Shown here: positions 16,808 through 25,462 of the stretch, one piece after another | How the letters are laid out: every line of letters starts with the position of its first letter | Position numbering within the stretch: the stretch's first letter is position 1 | Assembly (NCBI RefSeq): GCF_016863615.1 | Contig: NZ_BOPF01000022.1 | Span: 62,001 to 126,000 of the forward strand | DNA from: Virgisporangium aliadipatigenens | GTDB taxonomy: Bacteria; Actinomycetota; Actinomycetes; Mycobacteriales; Micromonosporaceae | DNA length: 64,000 nt | Reading direction: 5' to 3' | Translations under genes and position numbers: made by a program | The notes under the pieces: generated by a model | Database searches by the model: none | The model's input: only the letters and a program-made list of their open reading frames with translations | What the model was told of the DNA's origin: nothing

Positions 16808-19800
16808 GTGAGCGAGTTCCGGTTGCTGGGCGACCTGCAGTTGCTGGTGGCCGACCGACCGGTCGACCTCGGCCCGCGCAAGCAGCGCACCGTGCTCGCC
16901 GCCCTGCTCCTGGATGCCGGCCGCCCCGTGCCGGCCGACACCCTCGTCGACCGGGTGTGGGGCGAGGCCCCGCCGGCCGAGGCGCGCAACGTCCTGTACA
17001 CGTACATCACCCGCGTGCGGCGCATCATCGCCGCGGCCTCCCCCGCCACCGACGCTCCCGCGGTGGCGTTGACCCGACGGCCCGGCGGCTACCTGCTGGA
17101 CGGCGTCGCCGGCCGGGTCGACCTGCACCGGCTGCGCGACCTCGCCGACCGCGCCCGCCGCGCGCAACCCGGTGACCCGCAACGCCTGACGCTGCTGCGC
17201 GAGGCGGTCGACCTGTGGCGCGGCGAACCGCTGGCCGGCCTGCCCGGCGAGTGGGCCGCACGCATCCGCGAGGGCCTGACCCGTCAGCTGCTCGGCGTCC
17301 TCGCCGACTGGGCCGCCGCCGAACTGGACGCCGGCAATCCCGCGCGCGTCACCGATCGGCTGTCCCGCGCGCTCGACCAGTACCCGCTCGCCGAGCCGCT
17401 GATCGCGCACCTGATGCGGGCGTTGCACGCCGACGGGCGGCGTTCGGAGGCGCTGGAGCAGTACGCCCGCTCCCGCCGGCGCATCTCGGACGAGCTGGGT
17501 GTGGAGCCCGGTGCCGAGCTGCGCGCGCTGCACGCGGAGTTCCTGCGCGAGACGGGGCCGTCGGTGCCGCAGCCGCGCGCGCCCGAACAGGCCGAGAACC
17601 CGGGCGCGCTCGGCTGCCAGCTCCCGGCCGACCTGCCCGACCTCACCGGCTTCGAGCCGGAGATCGCACAGGCGACGACCGCGCTCGCCGACGGCAGCAC
17701 GCCGGTGGTGGTGCTGTCCGGCCCGGGCGGCGTGGGCAAGACCTCGCTGAGCGTGCACCTGGCGCACCAACTGCGGAAGTCCTATCCGGACGGCCAGGTC
17801 TTCGTCAGCCTCGGCGGCCGCGACGGCTCCGGGGAGACGCTCGGCTGGGTGCTGCGCGCGCTCGGCGTCGCCGGCCCGCAGCAGCCCACGTCCGACGCGG
17901 AACGGCTGGCCCGCTACCGCCAGGAGATCAGCACCCGCCGGGTCCTCATCGTCCTGGACGACGCGGCCGGCGCCGGCGAGATCCGCCCGCTCGTGCCGGC
18001 GACGCCCGGCTCCGCGCTCATCGTCACGAGCCGGGCGCGGCTGACCACCATCCCCGGCGCCGAGCAGATCGAGCTGGGCGTCTTCTCCCGCGACGAGTCG
18101 ATGACCCTGCTGCGGCGCATCGTCGGCGCCGCCCGGGTGGACGCCGAACCGGGCGCCATCTTCACCCTCGCCGCCATCTGCGGCGACCTGCCGCTGGCGC
18201 TTCGCATCGTCGGTGCCCGGCTGGCCGCCCGTCCACATTGGACGATGGCGCGGATGACCGAACGGATGGCCGACGAGCGGCGCCGGCTGGACGAGATGAC
18301 GGCCGACGGGCTGGCCGTGCGGGTCAGCGTCGCCGTCGGCTACCGGGCGCTGGACGACGCCGCCAAGCGGATGTTTCGCCTGCTCGGGCACCTGGGCAGC
18401 CCGGACTTCGCCGAGTGGCTGGCGGCGGCCGTCGCGGACACCTCCGTCGGTGCGGCCGAGGACCTGCTGGAGCAGCTGGTCGACGCGCGGCTCGTGGACG
18501 TCGTCGAGGATCCGGTGCTGGGCCTCTTCCGCTACCGGATGCACGACCTGGTGCGCCTGTTCGCCCAGGAGCGGGCGGACGCCGAGGAGACCGAGCCGCA
18601 GTTGCGCGACGCGGCGACGCGCGGGCTGTCGGCGGCGATCGCGCTGGTCGAACGGCAGGCCGTGCAGTTGCCGTTTGCCGTGCCTCGGCTTTACCGGCTG
18701 CGCCCGCCGCCAATGCCGGTCGATCCGTCCATCGTGGACGGTGCCGGCGGCCCGGGGTGGCTCGACGCGGAGAGCCGCACGCTCGTCGCCGCCGTCGAAC
18801 GCGCCGCCGCGCTCGGCATGGACGACGTCGCGAGCGTCCTGGCCGACGGGCTGGTCTTCGCCTCCTTCGGGCTGCGCAACGACTTCGAGGGCTGGAACAG
18901 GGCGCACGCCGCCGCGTTGGGGGCCGCCCGCAAGGCCGGCAACCGCGACGCCGAGGCCGTCATCGAGTGCGGCATCGGCTTCCTGCGCTACAAGGAGGAC
19001 CGCTTCGCCGAGGCGGAGGAACACTTCTCGGCCGCCGTCGCGCTCTTCGGCGAGGCCGGCAACGACCACGGAACAGCGGCCGCGCGCAGCGGTCTCGGCA
19101 CCGTGCTGCGCGAGGTGGGGCACCACCGGCGCGCGATCCCGCTGCTCACGCTGGCACTGGAGGCGTTCACCCGCTTCGGCGACACCGACGGGGCGGCGCA
19201 CGCCTGCTACGGGCTCGGCTTCGCGCACCGCGAACTCGGCAACGACGACGCGGCCGTCGCCCAGCTCGAACGCGCCGCCGGGCTGTACCGCTCGCTCGGG
19301 CACTGGCGCGGGGAGGCGATCGCGATCCGCGGCATCGGCCTGGTCCACCGCGCCCGCGGCGAACTCGACGCGGCCGCCACCTACGGCGAGACCGCCCACG
19401 CGATGGTGCGCCGGCAGGACGACCCGCTGCTCAACTGCTACACCACGCAGAGCCTGGCGAAGCTGTGGATCCGCCGCAGCGATCCGGACCGCGCCGCCGC
19501 GCCGCTGGCGCACGCCCGCCGGGTCTGCCTCGAGCGCAACGACCGCTTCGGCGCCGCGCTGGTGCGCCGCACGCTCGGCGAGATGCACCTGGCGGCCGGC
19601 CGCCTGGACGAGGCGCGCCGCGAACTGGAGCGCGCGCTGCGCGAGTGGCGCGCGCTCGACCACGACCTCAACCGGGCCCGGACGCTGCGCGACCTCGGGG
19701 CCGTGCACGCGCGGGCCGGGAACTGCGACGCCGCACACGCCGCCTGGCGCAACGCGCTGCCCGTCTTCGCGCTCTTCGGCACGCGCGAGGCCGGCGAGAT

Positions 19801-19876
19801 GGACGAGTGGCGGGCGCGCTGGGGCTGCGACTGCGCGCCGGCGACCGTGGCCGGCTCCGCGCCCCTGCGCACCTAG
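16808..19876 (+). CDS. AfsR/SARP-family regulator with NB-ARC and TPR domains
   Basis: This large pathway regulator has 1022 residues from GTG 16808, preceded by GGGAGC; an in-frame ATG at 16793 is an alternative. The order is: an OmpR-like winged helix (about 1-95, FRLLGDLQLLVADRPVDLGPRKQRTVLAALLL), the bacterial transcriptional activation domain (about 100-245), an NB-ARC NTPase with P-loop GPGGVGKTSL and Walker B LIVLDDA, then TPR-like helical repeats from about residue 630 to the end. AfsR-type proteins activate secondary metabolism or developmental genes at direct heptamer repeats. No biosynthetic cluster adjoins it, so it is probably a global or orphan regulator. A GTCCACATTGGAC palindrome lies inside the NB-ARC region. 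Confidence 0.93.
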   Translation: MSEFRLLGDLQLLVADRPVDLGPRKQRTVLAALLLDAGRPVPADTLVDRVWGEAPPAEARNVLYTYITRVRRIIAAASPATDAPAVALTRRPGGYLLDGVAGRVDLHRLRDLADRARRAQPGDPQRLTLLREAVDLWRGEPLAGLPGEWAARIREGLTRQLLGVLADWAAAELDAGNPARVTDRLSRALDQYPLAEPLIAHLMRALHADGRRSEALEQYARSRRRISDELGVEPGAELRALHAEFLRETGPSVPQPRAPEQAENPGALGCQLPADLPDLTGFEPEIAQATTALADGSTPVVVLSGPGGVGKTSLSVHLAHQLRKSYPDGQVFVSLGGRDGSGETLGWVLRALGVAGPQQPTSDAERLARYRQEISTRRVLIVLDDAAGAGEIRPLVPATPGSALIVTSRARLTTIPGAEQIELGVFSRDESMTLLRRIVGAARVDAEPGAIFTLAAICGDLPLALRIVGARLAARPHWTMARMTERMADERRRLDEMTADGLAVRVSVAVGYRALDDAAKRMFRLLGHLGSPDFAEWLAAAVADTSVGAAEDLLEQLVDARLVDVVEDPVLGLFRYRMHDLVRLFAQERADAEETEPQLRDAATRGLSAAIALVERQAVQLPFAVPRLYRLRPPPMPVDPSIVDGAGGPGWLDAESRTLVAAVERAAALGMDDVASVLADGLVFASFGLRNDFEGWNRAHAAALGAARKAGNRDAEAVIECGIGFLRYKEDRFAEAEEHFSAAVALFGEAGNDHGTAAARSGLGTVLREVGHHRRAIPLLTLALEAFTRFGDTDGAAHACYGLGFAHRELGNDDAAVAQLERAAGLYRSLGHWRGEAIAIRGIGLVHRARGELDAAATYGETAHAMVRRQDDPLLNCYTTQSLAKLWIRRSDPDRAAAPLAHARRVCLERNDRFGAALVRRTLGEMHLAAGRLDEARRELERALREWRALDHDLNRARTLRDLGAVHARAGNCDAAHAAWRNALPVFALFGTREAGEMDEWRARWGCDCAPATVAGSAPLRT
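18231..18243. repeat. iterated palindrome GTCCACATTGGAC
   Basis: One-base variant inside the SARP gene. Confidence 0.55.
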
Positions 19877-19910
19877 GCATTTGCGGACAAAGGACGGCGG
19901 GACCAGGGCG

Positions 19911-19927
19911 TTCAAGAAAAATTCAAG
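19911..19927 (+). promoter_or_regulatory. direct repeat TTCAAG with 11-bp period, SARP-type site candidate
   Basis: TTCAAG occurs at 19911 and 19922, exactly one SARP repeat period apart, just after the SARP gene. A TACGAT hexamer at 19949-19954 could be a -10 box. The only thing downstream on this strand is a hairpin at 20046, so a short RNA is possible. Confidence 0.35.
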
Positions 19928-20045
19928 GTCGGCGAAAGGACCGCTCCTTACGATTCCTCCGCACCGGCCCGCGCCACGGGGGACATCGCGTCGTGCGCGG
20001 ACTTCCAGTTGGTCCGACGCGACGGATGGGCCGGTCGGGCTCCCG

Positions 20046-20077
20046 GCGGCGGCCGGTCCGCTACAACCGGCCGCCGC
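20046..20077. terminator. 12-bp hairpin between SARP gene and DUF805 gene
   Basis: GCGGCGGCCGGT pairs perfectly with ACCGGCCGCCGC around an 8-nt loop. It lies between two converging genes and may serve both. Confidence 0.6.
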
Positions 20078-20088
20078 GGGAACGCCCC

Positions 20089-20463
20089 TCATCCGTGCAC
20101 CGACCCGGCGGGCACGCGCAGCGATTCCCACCTCGGGTCCGACCCGTACCGGTTGGGCCCGATGTCTCCGCGGCGCACCAGCCAGACGATCAGCATGATC
20201 ATGCCGACGATCGGCAGGAGCACCACCACGAGGGTCGCGCCCTCCCGTCCGGTGTCGTGCAGCCGGCGCACCGCCAGGGCGAACAGCGGCAGGGCCTGCA
20301 CGAGGCCGAAGACCGTCGCGGGCACATCGCCGACGAGGTACGTGGTGAATCCGATGATCACCTGGTTGATCAGGTAGTAGCTCCACAGCTCGCCGCGCCG
20401 CGCGCGGCCGCGGTAGCGGAGCACTCCGAGCCATCCGCTCACGTACCAGCGGATCACCCGCAT
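20089..20463 (-). CDS. DUF805 family membrane protein
   Basis: This 124-residue inner-membrane protein has the DUF805 pattern: an amphipathic WYVSGWLGVLRYRGRARRGELW start, then hydrophobic helices including LINQVIIGFTTYLVG, ATVFGLVQALPLFALAVRRLHDTGR and TLVVVLLPIVGMIMLIVWLV. The RRLHDTGR loop is characteristic. Function is unknown. Start ATG 20463 is chosen because AAGGAAG lies 6 nt upstream and the family begins here; an upstream in-frame ATG adds a sequence without family likeness. It is monocistronic, divergent from the pectinesterase. Confidence 0.88.
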   Translation of the reverse strand: MRVIRWYVSGWLGVLRYRGRARRGELWSYYLINQVIIGFTTYLVGDVPATVFGLVQALPLFALAVRRLHDTGREGATLVVVLLPIVGMIMLIVWLVRRGDIGPNRYGSDPRWESLRVPAGSVHG

Positions 20464-20625
20464 CGCGTCTTCCTTCTCCGGAGGTCCCATGGCCATCGAC
20501 CGTGCCAGTGGTGCGCGCGGGGCCACCAGACCCAAATGGTTTCTGTGGATAACTACCGGCGAAAGCGTTGATACCGGGCAGCCGCACGCGCGCGCTTGAC
20601 ATCGATCGCGGCCTCCCCGAAGCTC

Positions 20626-20641
20626 AGGAAAGCGCTTACCT
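20626..20641. promoter_or_regulatory. LacI-family-type operator (AGGAAAGCGCTTACCT)
   Basis: This near-palindrome is centred on AAGCGCTT, 30 bp upstream of the pectinesterase start, and it follows a TTGACA hexamer at 20596-20601. Its form resembles sugar-responsive LacI-family sites. Confidence 0.6.
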
Positions 20642-20670
20642 CAGCACTTTGCCACCCCAGGAGGCCACCC

Positions 20671-21903
20671 GTGCGCAGAGCCCGGACCGTGGACGATCTC
20701 GCGCTCGCCGCGATCGCGGCCGCTCTCGTCCTTGCGACCCCTTCCGTCGCCGAGGCGAAACGCGACCGGGCCCCCGGCACCCCGCAGCGGCCCGTACTGT
20801 CCACAGTGGAGGCCGCCAGGTACACCCCGTCGGCGTACCTCGACGTCTCCGGCCCCTACGCCGCACCGGTCGCCGACCCGTGGCACCCCGGGCCGATCCG
20901 GACCGTCGGCGTCCGGCCCGACGCGGTGGTGCGGCCGGGCGAGAGCGTGCAGGCGGCGGTCAACGAGGCCTACGCGCGGGGCGGCACCGCACGCCGCTAC
21001 ATCGCCCTGCGGCCGGGCACGCACACCGGCACCGTGTTCGTCCCGGCCGGCGGGCCGCCGCTGACGCTGTACGGGATCGGGGACGCGCGGATCGAGTTCG
21101 CGATCGACGCGGCCGTCCCGCCGGCGGAGTGGGCCGCACTGGTCAACCCGGGCGGCACCCGGTACGCCGAGGGCGATCCCGCCTGGAGCATGTTCCGCTC
21201 GTGCGCCACGCGCACCCAGGCCACCGCCGGCCTGTGCGCCACGGTCGTCTGGTCGCAGGCGCCGGACCTCCAGATCGCCGGCCTCACGCTCACCAACACG
21301 CTCGCCGACCTGCCCGGCACGCACCAGGCCCTGGCGCTGCGCACCGACGCCGACCGCCAACAGGTCGAACGGGTGCGGCTGGTGAGCCGGCAGGACACGT
21401 TCCACCCCAACACGAGCGACGCCACGCGTATCGCCCGTGTGCTCGTGCGGGACAGCTACATCGAGGGCGACACCGACTTCGTGTTCGGCCGCGCGCAGGC
21501 CGTCTTCGAACGCTGCCGGTTCCACGTGGTCTCCACCCGCAAACCGGCCGAGGGCGTCGTCTTCGCGCCGAGCACCACGCCGCTGTACCCGTTCGGGTTC
21601 CTGGTGCGGCACAGCGTCATCAGCACCGACAGCGGCTACGACGACGCACCGACCGCGCACCTCGGCCGGGCCTGGGACCAGGGCGCGGGCTCGACCGGGT
21701 ACGTCCCGGGCGTCTCCCCGAACGGGCAGCTGGTCATCCGGGACAGCGTCATCGGCGACGGCTTCGCCACGGATGCGCCCTGGGCGGCGGCGGCCACCAC
21801 GGCACGGCCGTTCAGCGGGAACGTCGCACCGGGCCGGAACCTGGACGACCCGGCGTTCAACCGGCTCCACGAGTACCGCAACGTCGGCCCCGGGGCCGCA
21901 TAG
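20671..21903 (+). CDS. secreted pectinesterase (CE8)
   Basis: This enzyme is predicted to de-esterify pectin outside the cell. The start is GTG 20671, with AGGAGG 5-6 nt upstream; it gives a clean signal peptide (RTVDDLALAAIAAALVLATPSVAEA). The right-handed beta-helix carries the CE8 active-site motifs: Gln in HQALALRTDADRQQ, then RQDTF, the catalytic Asp in YIEGDTDFVFGRA, and the Arg motif LGRAWD. The 410-residue length and long N-terminal region resemble the PemB/YbhC branch. A LacI-type palindrome precedes the gene, suggesting control by plant sugars together with the cellulase. One iterated palindrome lies near the 5' end. Confidence 0.9.
   Translation: MRRARTVDDLALAAIAAALVLATPSVAEAKRDRAPGTPQRPVLSTVEAARYTPSAYLDVSGPYAAPVADPWHPGPIRTVGVRPDAVVRPGESVQAAVNEAYARGGTARRYIALRPGTHTGTVFVPAGGPPLTLYGIGDARIEFAIDAAVPPAEWAALVNPGGTRYAEGDPAWSMFRSCATRTQATAGLCATVVWSQAPDLQIAGLTLTNTLADLPGTHQALALRTDADRQQVERVRLVSRQDTFHPNTSDATRIARVLVRDSYIEGDTDFVFGRAQAVFERCRFHVVSTRKPAEGVVFAPSTTPLYPFGFLVRHSVISTDSGYDDAPTAHLGRAWDQGAGSTGYVPGVSPNGQLVIRDSVIGDGFATDAPWAAAATTARPFSGNVAPGRNLDDPAFNRLHEYRNVGPGAA
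20799..20811. repeat. iterated palindrome GTCCACAGTGGAG
   Basis: One-base variant inside the pectinesterase gene. Confidence 0.55.
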
Positions 21904-21905
21904 CG

Positions 21906-22595
21906 TCAGGTGAGGAAGGCCGGGCGGATCTCGGCGCCGACGTTGATCCCGCCGACCACGCGATGGGCGGCGGGATCGACCACCGGGGTCGTGTTGTTGC
22001 GCCGCATCAGCTCCCGGATCCCGGGCGGCAGCGGGGCCGGCTCGTCCGGCATGACCGCGCGGATCTGACCCGCCGCGTGGATGAGCGCCCGCACCAGGTC
22101 GGCGCCGTCGGGGTCGGCCGGCACGCCGCCGAACTCCCAGCTCGCCGTCACCAGGTCGAGCAGCTCGACGAGCGCGTCGACGACGGGCTGCGGGGCGATC
22201 AGCTTCGAGACCCGGTCGGCGTGGTCCCCGAGCGCGCCCGCGGCGGCCGTCAGGTGCACGTACGGGTGCAGCCGGCCGGGCAGTTCGAAGAGGGGGGTGC
22301 GCAGTCGGGCGCCGGCGGCGCGCCACAGCACGCGGTAGTTGCGGCGGTCGACCGGGTAGCCGGCGCTGATCTGGGCGCGCACCCCGGCGAACGCCTCGCC
22401 GGCGGCCTCCTGCACGAGCCGCGCGGCGACGGCCAGCCCGTCGGGCTCGGTGAGCAGCGGCGTGAGCGCGGCGACCTCGTCGGCGGGACGGGCCCGCCCG
22501 TCGGTGCCGAACCGCCGGACCTCGCGGAGCAGCTCCTCCTGACGGGCCGGGTCAAGATCGGAAGGACCACCGCCCCGCCGCCGGAACCACCGCAT
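21906..22595 (-). CDS. uncharacterised cytosolic protein
   Basis: This 229-residue protein starts at ATG 22595 with GAGGCGAC upstream. It begins with a basic patch (MRWFRRRGG) and is otherwise rich in Leu, Ala and Arg, mostly helical, without signal peptide or membrane segments. Recognisable stretches such as DRRNYRVLWRAAGARLRTPLF do not point me to a known family. It ends 2 bp after the convergent pectinesterase stop. It may be expressed divergently from the M20 peptidase gene across a 98-bp gap. Confidence 0.7.
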   Translation of the reverse strand: MRWFRRRGGGPSDLDPARQEELLREVRRFGTDGRARPADEVAALTPLLTEPDGLAVAARLVQEAAGEAFAGVRAQISAGYPVDRRNYRVLWRAAGARLRTPLFELPGRLHPYVHLTAAAGALGDHADRVSKLIAPQPVVDALVELLDLVTASWEFGGVPADPDGADLVRALIHAAGQIRAVMPDEPAPLPPGIRELMRRNNTTPVVDPAAHRVVGGINVGAEIRPAFLT

Positions 22596-22693
22596 GTCGC
22601 CTCGTTTCCGCAGGGTGCACGAAAGCGGCAAGCCTAACCCACGGATCCGGCCGGGGCGTGGCGCGAAACCGACCGGTGGGGAAGGCTGATGAG

Positions 22694-24136
22694 ATGCACA
22701 GGGAACCGCTCGATGCCGTGCGCTCCTACCGGGCCCGCCACGCGTGGCGGGTGCTGGCGGAGTTCCGGGAGCTGCTGGCGCTGTCGAACGTGACGGGTGA
22801 CCTGCCGGCGCTGCGCCGCAACGCGGCCGCCGTGGCGGACCTGCTGACCGCCCGGGGCGCCCGCATGGAGGTCGTCGAGCACGCCGGCGCCGCTCCCCTG
22901 GTCACCGGGCGGCTGGGTACCGGCGACAGGCCCACGCTCGGCGTGTACGTGCACTACGACGGGCAGCCGGTCGGGACGGGCTGGCACTCGCCGCCGTTCA
23001 CGCCGACGCTGCGCGACGGCGACCGGGAGGTGCCGTTCCCGGGGCCGGGTGACGCGGTGCACGACGATTGGCGGCTGTACTCGCGGGCGGCCGCCGACGA
23101 CAAGGCGCCGCTGATCGCGCTCGCCACGGCGCTCGACGGGTTGCGGGACGCCGGTGTCGAGCCCGCCGTCGACCTGGTCTTCTGCCTGGACGGCGAGGAG
23201 GAGTCGGGTTCGCCGCACCTCGCCGGGTACCTGGACGCGCTGCGCGGACGGCTGCGCGCCGACGCGTGGCTGGTCTTCGACGGGCCGGTGCACCACTCCG
23301 GCGCGCCGCAGGTGGTACTGGGCGTGCGCGGGTACTGCGGGTTTGAGCTGACCGTCCACGGGCCGACCCGCGAGCTCCACAGTGGACACTTCGGCAACTG
23401 GGTGCCCAACCCGGCGCTCACCCTCGCGCACCTGCTCGCCACGTTCAAGGACGAGCACGGAAACGTTACGGTGCAAGGCTTCTACGATGACACGGCGCCG
23501 CCCGGCGACGCCGACCGCGCGGCCCTCGCGGCGTTGCCGCCGGTCGAGGATGTTCTGTTGGAACGGGTCGGAGTGGCCGGCCCCGAGATCCCGGACAGCC
23601 GGCTGGCGGACCGGTTGATGCTCCCGTCGTTCAACATCAGGGGTCTGCGGGCCGGTGACGTCGGCGACGCGGCGCGCAACGTCGTGCCCGCGACGGCGAG
23701 CGCCTCCGTGGACATCCGGCTCGCGGCGGGCGACCGGCCCGAGCGCATGCTGCGACGGGTGCGCGAGCACCTGACGGCGCACGGCTGCCTCGTCCTGGAC
23801 CGCGACCCCACCGACGCCGAACGCCGTGCGCACCACCGCATCGTGCGCCTGGACGCGGCGCTGGGGTACCCGGCCGTGCGCACCCCGGCCGGGACCCCGA
23901 TCGTGCGGCACCTGGCCGAACTGGCCACCGAGGCGGCCGGCGAGGAGGCCCTCACCGTGCCCGGCCTCGGCGGCTCACTCCCGCTGCACGCACTGTCCAG
24001 GTTGGACAGTCCACTGGTGATCCTGCCGATCGCCAACGCCGACAACAACCAGCACGCCGCCGATGAGAACCTGCTCCTGCGCAACCTCTGGTACGGCGTG
24101 GACCTGTTCACGCTGCTGTTGACCCGTCGTCCGTGA
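22694..24136 (+). CDS. M20-family zinc metallopeptidase
   Basis: This cytosolic dipeptidase or deacylase-like enzyme has 480 residues from ATG 22694, chosen for GGAAGG 8-9 nt upstream. Binuclear zinc ligands can be followed: His and Asp in VYVHYDGQPVG, Asp in RAAADDKAP, the catalytic Glu pair in LDGEEESGS, and the last His in ADNNQHAADENL. An inserted lid domain contains ELHSGHFGNWVPNP, the dimer-interface His segment. Such proteins hydrolyse dipeptides or N-acyl amino acids; the substrate is not known. The last 29 bp overlap the convergent AlaRS-like gene. Confidence 0.9.
   Translation: MHREPLDAVRSYRARHAWRVLAEFRELLALSNVTGDLPALRRNAAAVADLLTARGARMEVVEHAGAAPLVTGRLGTGDRPTLGVYVHYDGQPVGTGWHSPPFTPTLRDGDREVPFPGPGDAVHDDWRLYSRAAADDKAPLIALATALDGLRDAGVEPAVDLVFCLDGEEESGSPHLAGYLDALRGRLRADAWLVFDGPVHHSGAPQVVLGVRGYCGFELTVHGPTRELHSGHFGNWVPNPALTLAHLLATFKDEHGNVTVQGFYDDTAPPGDADRAALAALPPVEDVLLERVGVAGPEIPDSRLADRLMLPSFNIRGLRAGDVGDAARNVVPATASASVDIRLAAGDRPERMLRRVREHLTAHGCLVLDRDPTDAERRAHHRIVRLDAALGYPAVRTPAGTPIVRHLAELATEAAGEEALTVPGLGGSLPLHALSRLDSPLVILPIANADNNQHAADENLLLRNLWYGVDLFTLLLTRRP
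23375..23387. repeat. iterated palindrome CTCCACAGTGGAC
   Basis: One-base variant inside the M20 peptidase gene. A looser relative, CTGTCCAGGTTGGACAG, occurs at 23993-24009 in the same gene. Confidence 0.5.
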
Positions 24137-25295
24137 TCCCGTCGACCAGGTCGCGCGGCAGGCCGTGGGTGTCGTGCAGGTAGTGGTAGTCCGCCTCGCC
24201 CAGCGCCCCGCCGGAACGCCTGCGCTGGCGCGCCACCACGTCGCGGCCGCGTTCCAGGAGCCGGGTGAAGCGCCGCTCCTCCTCGACCAGCGACCGCCGC
24301 ACGTCCTGCGGGTCGAGCGGCTGGCCGAAGTGGTTCAGCGTGTGCGCGAACGGCTCCGGCGGCAGGTCGCCGAGGGACGCCGTCGGCTCGCCGCGCCACA
24401 GCACGGTGAGCGCGCGGCGGATCAGGCGGCGCAGCACGTAGCCGCGGCCGGTGTTCGCGGGGCGCACGCCGTCGCCGAGCACCACCGTGCTCGCCCGCAG
24501 GTGATCGACGACGACGCGGGTCGAGTGCGCGTCGAGGTGCGGCCACAGCCGGGAGACCGTTCCGGTCCAGGGCTTGAAGAGATCCGTGTGGAACACCGAG
24601 CGCCGGCCCTGCAGCACCGCCAGCATCCGCTCCAGGCCCATGCCGGTGTCCACATTGGACTGTCGCAGGTGGACGAGCCGGCCGTCGGGGAGGCGTTCGT
24701 AGCGCATCGTGACGTGGTTCCACACCTCGACCCAGCGCGGGTCCGTGGTGGGTGTGCCGACGGGCTGCGTGTCGCCGGTCCAGACGAAGATCTCGCTGTC
24801 CGGGCCGCACGGGCCGGTGGGGCCGTTCGACCACCAGTTCTCCTCGATGGTCAACTCGACGGGAACGCCGAGCCCGCCCCACACCTCGATCGACCCGGTG
24901 TCCGGGGGCACCTCGTCGTCGCCGCCGAAGACGGTGACGTGCAACCGCTCCGGGTCCAGCCCGAACCCGTCGGTGAGCAGCTCGAACCCCCACCGCAGGC
25001 TCTGCGGGCCGGGGTAGTCGCCGAGCGACCACGAGCCGAGCATCTCGAAGACGGTCAGGTGCGTCGGGTCGCCCACCTCGTCGAGGTCGGTGGTGCGCAG
25101 GCAGCGCTGCACGTTCACCAGCCGGCGCCCACCGGGATGCGGCTCGCCCGAAAGGAACGGCGTGAGCGGGTGCATGCCCGCGCTGGTGAAGAGCACGTCG
25201 CCCGGCGGCGGGACGAGGGACGTGCCCGTGATGCGGTGATGGCCGCGTTCGCGGAAGAACTCGACGAACGTGCGGACGGTGGTCTCGGTGTCCAT
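24108..25295 (-). CDS. stand-alone alanyl-tRNA synthetase catalytic domain (no editing or C-Ala domain)
   Basis: This is an AlaRS paralogue of 395 residues against about 880 for the full enzyme. Class II motif 1 appears as LFTSAGMHPLTPF, motif 2 as RCLRTTDLDEVGDPTHLTVFEMLGSWSLGDY, and motif 3 as DTGMGLERMLAVLQG. The tRNA-recognition helix GRGYVLRRLIRRAL is kept. It ends at YHYLHDTHGLPRDLVDGI, the usual domain boundary, so the HxxxH editing site and the oligomerisation domain are absent. All visible active-site motifs look intact, so alanyl transfer without proofreading is plausible; another acceptor is also possible. Upstream lie an Ala-rich leader peptide and a terminator, which suggest alanine-dependent attenuation. 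Its 3' end overlaps the M20 gene by 29 bp. Confidence 0.9.
   Translation of the reverse strand: MDTETTVRTFVEFFRERGHHRITGTSLVPPPGDVLFTSAGMHPLTPFLSGEPHPGGRRLVNVQRCLRTTDLDEVGDPTHLTVFEMLGSWSLGDYPGPQSLRWGFELLTDGFGLDPERLHVTVFGGDDEVPPDTGSIEVWGGLGVPVELTIEENWWSNGPTGPCGPDSEIFVWTGDTQPVGTPTTDPRWVEVWNHVTMRYERLPDGRLVHLRQSNVDTGMGLERMLAVLQGRRSVFHTDLFKPWTGTVSRLWPHLDAHSTRVVVDHLRASTVVLGDGVRPANTGRGYVLRRLIRRALTVLWRGEPTASLGDLPPEPFAHTLNHFGQPLDPQDVRRSLVEEERRFTRLLERGRDVVARQRRRSGGALGEADYHYLHDTHGLPRDLVDGITDDGSTAA
24648..24660. repeat. iterated palindrome GTCCACATTGGAC
   Basis: One-base variant inside the AlaRS-like gene. Confidence 0.55.
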
Positions 25296-25340
25296 GGCGA
25301 TGCGCCTTCCGGGGTCGGGGACGACCGACGATGCGCGCGC

Positions 25341-25374
25341 AAGAAGAAACCCGGCGGTCCGTCGGACGCCGGGT
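25341..25374 (-). terminator. intrinsic terminator in the AlaRS-like leader (attenuator)
   Basis: Read on the minus strand, ACCCGGCGTCC-GAC-GGACCGCCGGGT forms a GC-rich stem with one bulged base, followed directly by TTTCTTCTT. It lies 16 nt after the leader peptide stop and about 45 nt before the AlaRS-like start. Confidence 0.75.
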
Positions 25375-25390
25375 GATCGGGGTGTGCGGA

Positions 25391-25456
25391 TCAGGCAGCG
25401 GCGGCCGGCGAGCTGGCAGCTCGCGCGGCAGCGGCAACGATGAAGCGGTGATCCAC
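25391..25456 (-). CDS. alanine-rich leader peptide (attenuation control)
   Basis: This is a 21-residue leader peptide from GTG 25456 with sequence VDHRFIVAAAARAASSPAAAA: 10 of 21 residues are Ala and eight of these lie in two runs of four. A TACACT -10 hexamer (25463-25468) ends 6 nt before the GTG, so the transcript is probably leaderless. The stop is followed by a terminator and then the AlaRS-like gene. The arrangement is that of a ribosome-mediated attenuator: stalling at Ala codons when alanyl-tRNA is scarce would let transcription continue. A longer in-frame start upstream exists but adds unrelated sequence. The biology is inferred; the sequence arrangement is directly visible. Confidence 0.75.
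   Translation of the reverse strand: MDHRFIVAAAARAASSPAAAA
25408..25424 (-). promoter_or_regulatory. hairpin inside the leader peptide coding region
   Basis: GCGAGCT-GCC-AGCTCGC is a perfect 7-bp stem with a 3-nt loop, located between the two Ala codon runs. It could be a pause structure, or part of a competing fold with the terminator. Confidence 0.5.
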
Positions 25457-25462
25457 GGGATG

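Noticed and set aside
15806-20602. 1598-residue open frame on the minus strand
   Set aside because: Antisense shadow across the MarR-GNAT and SARP genes; composition typical of a wrong frame.
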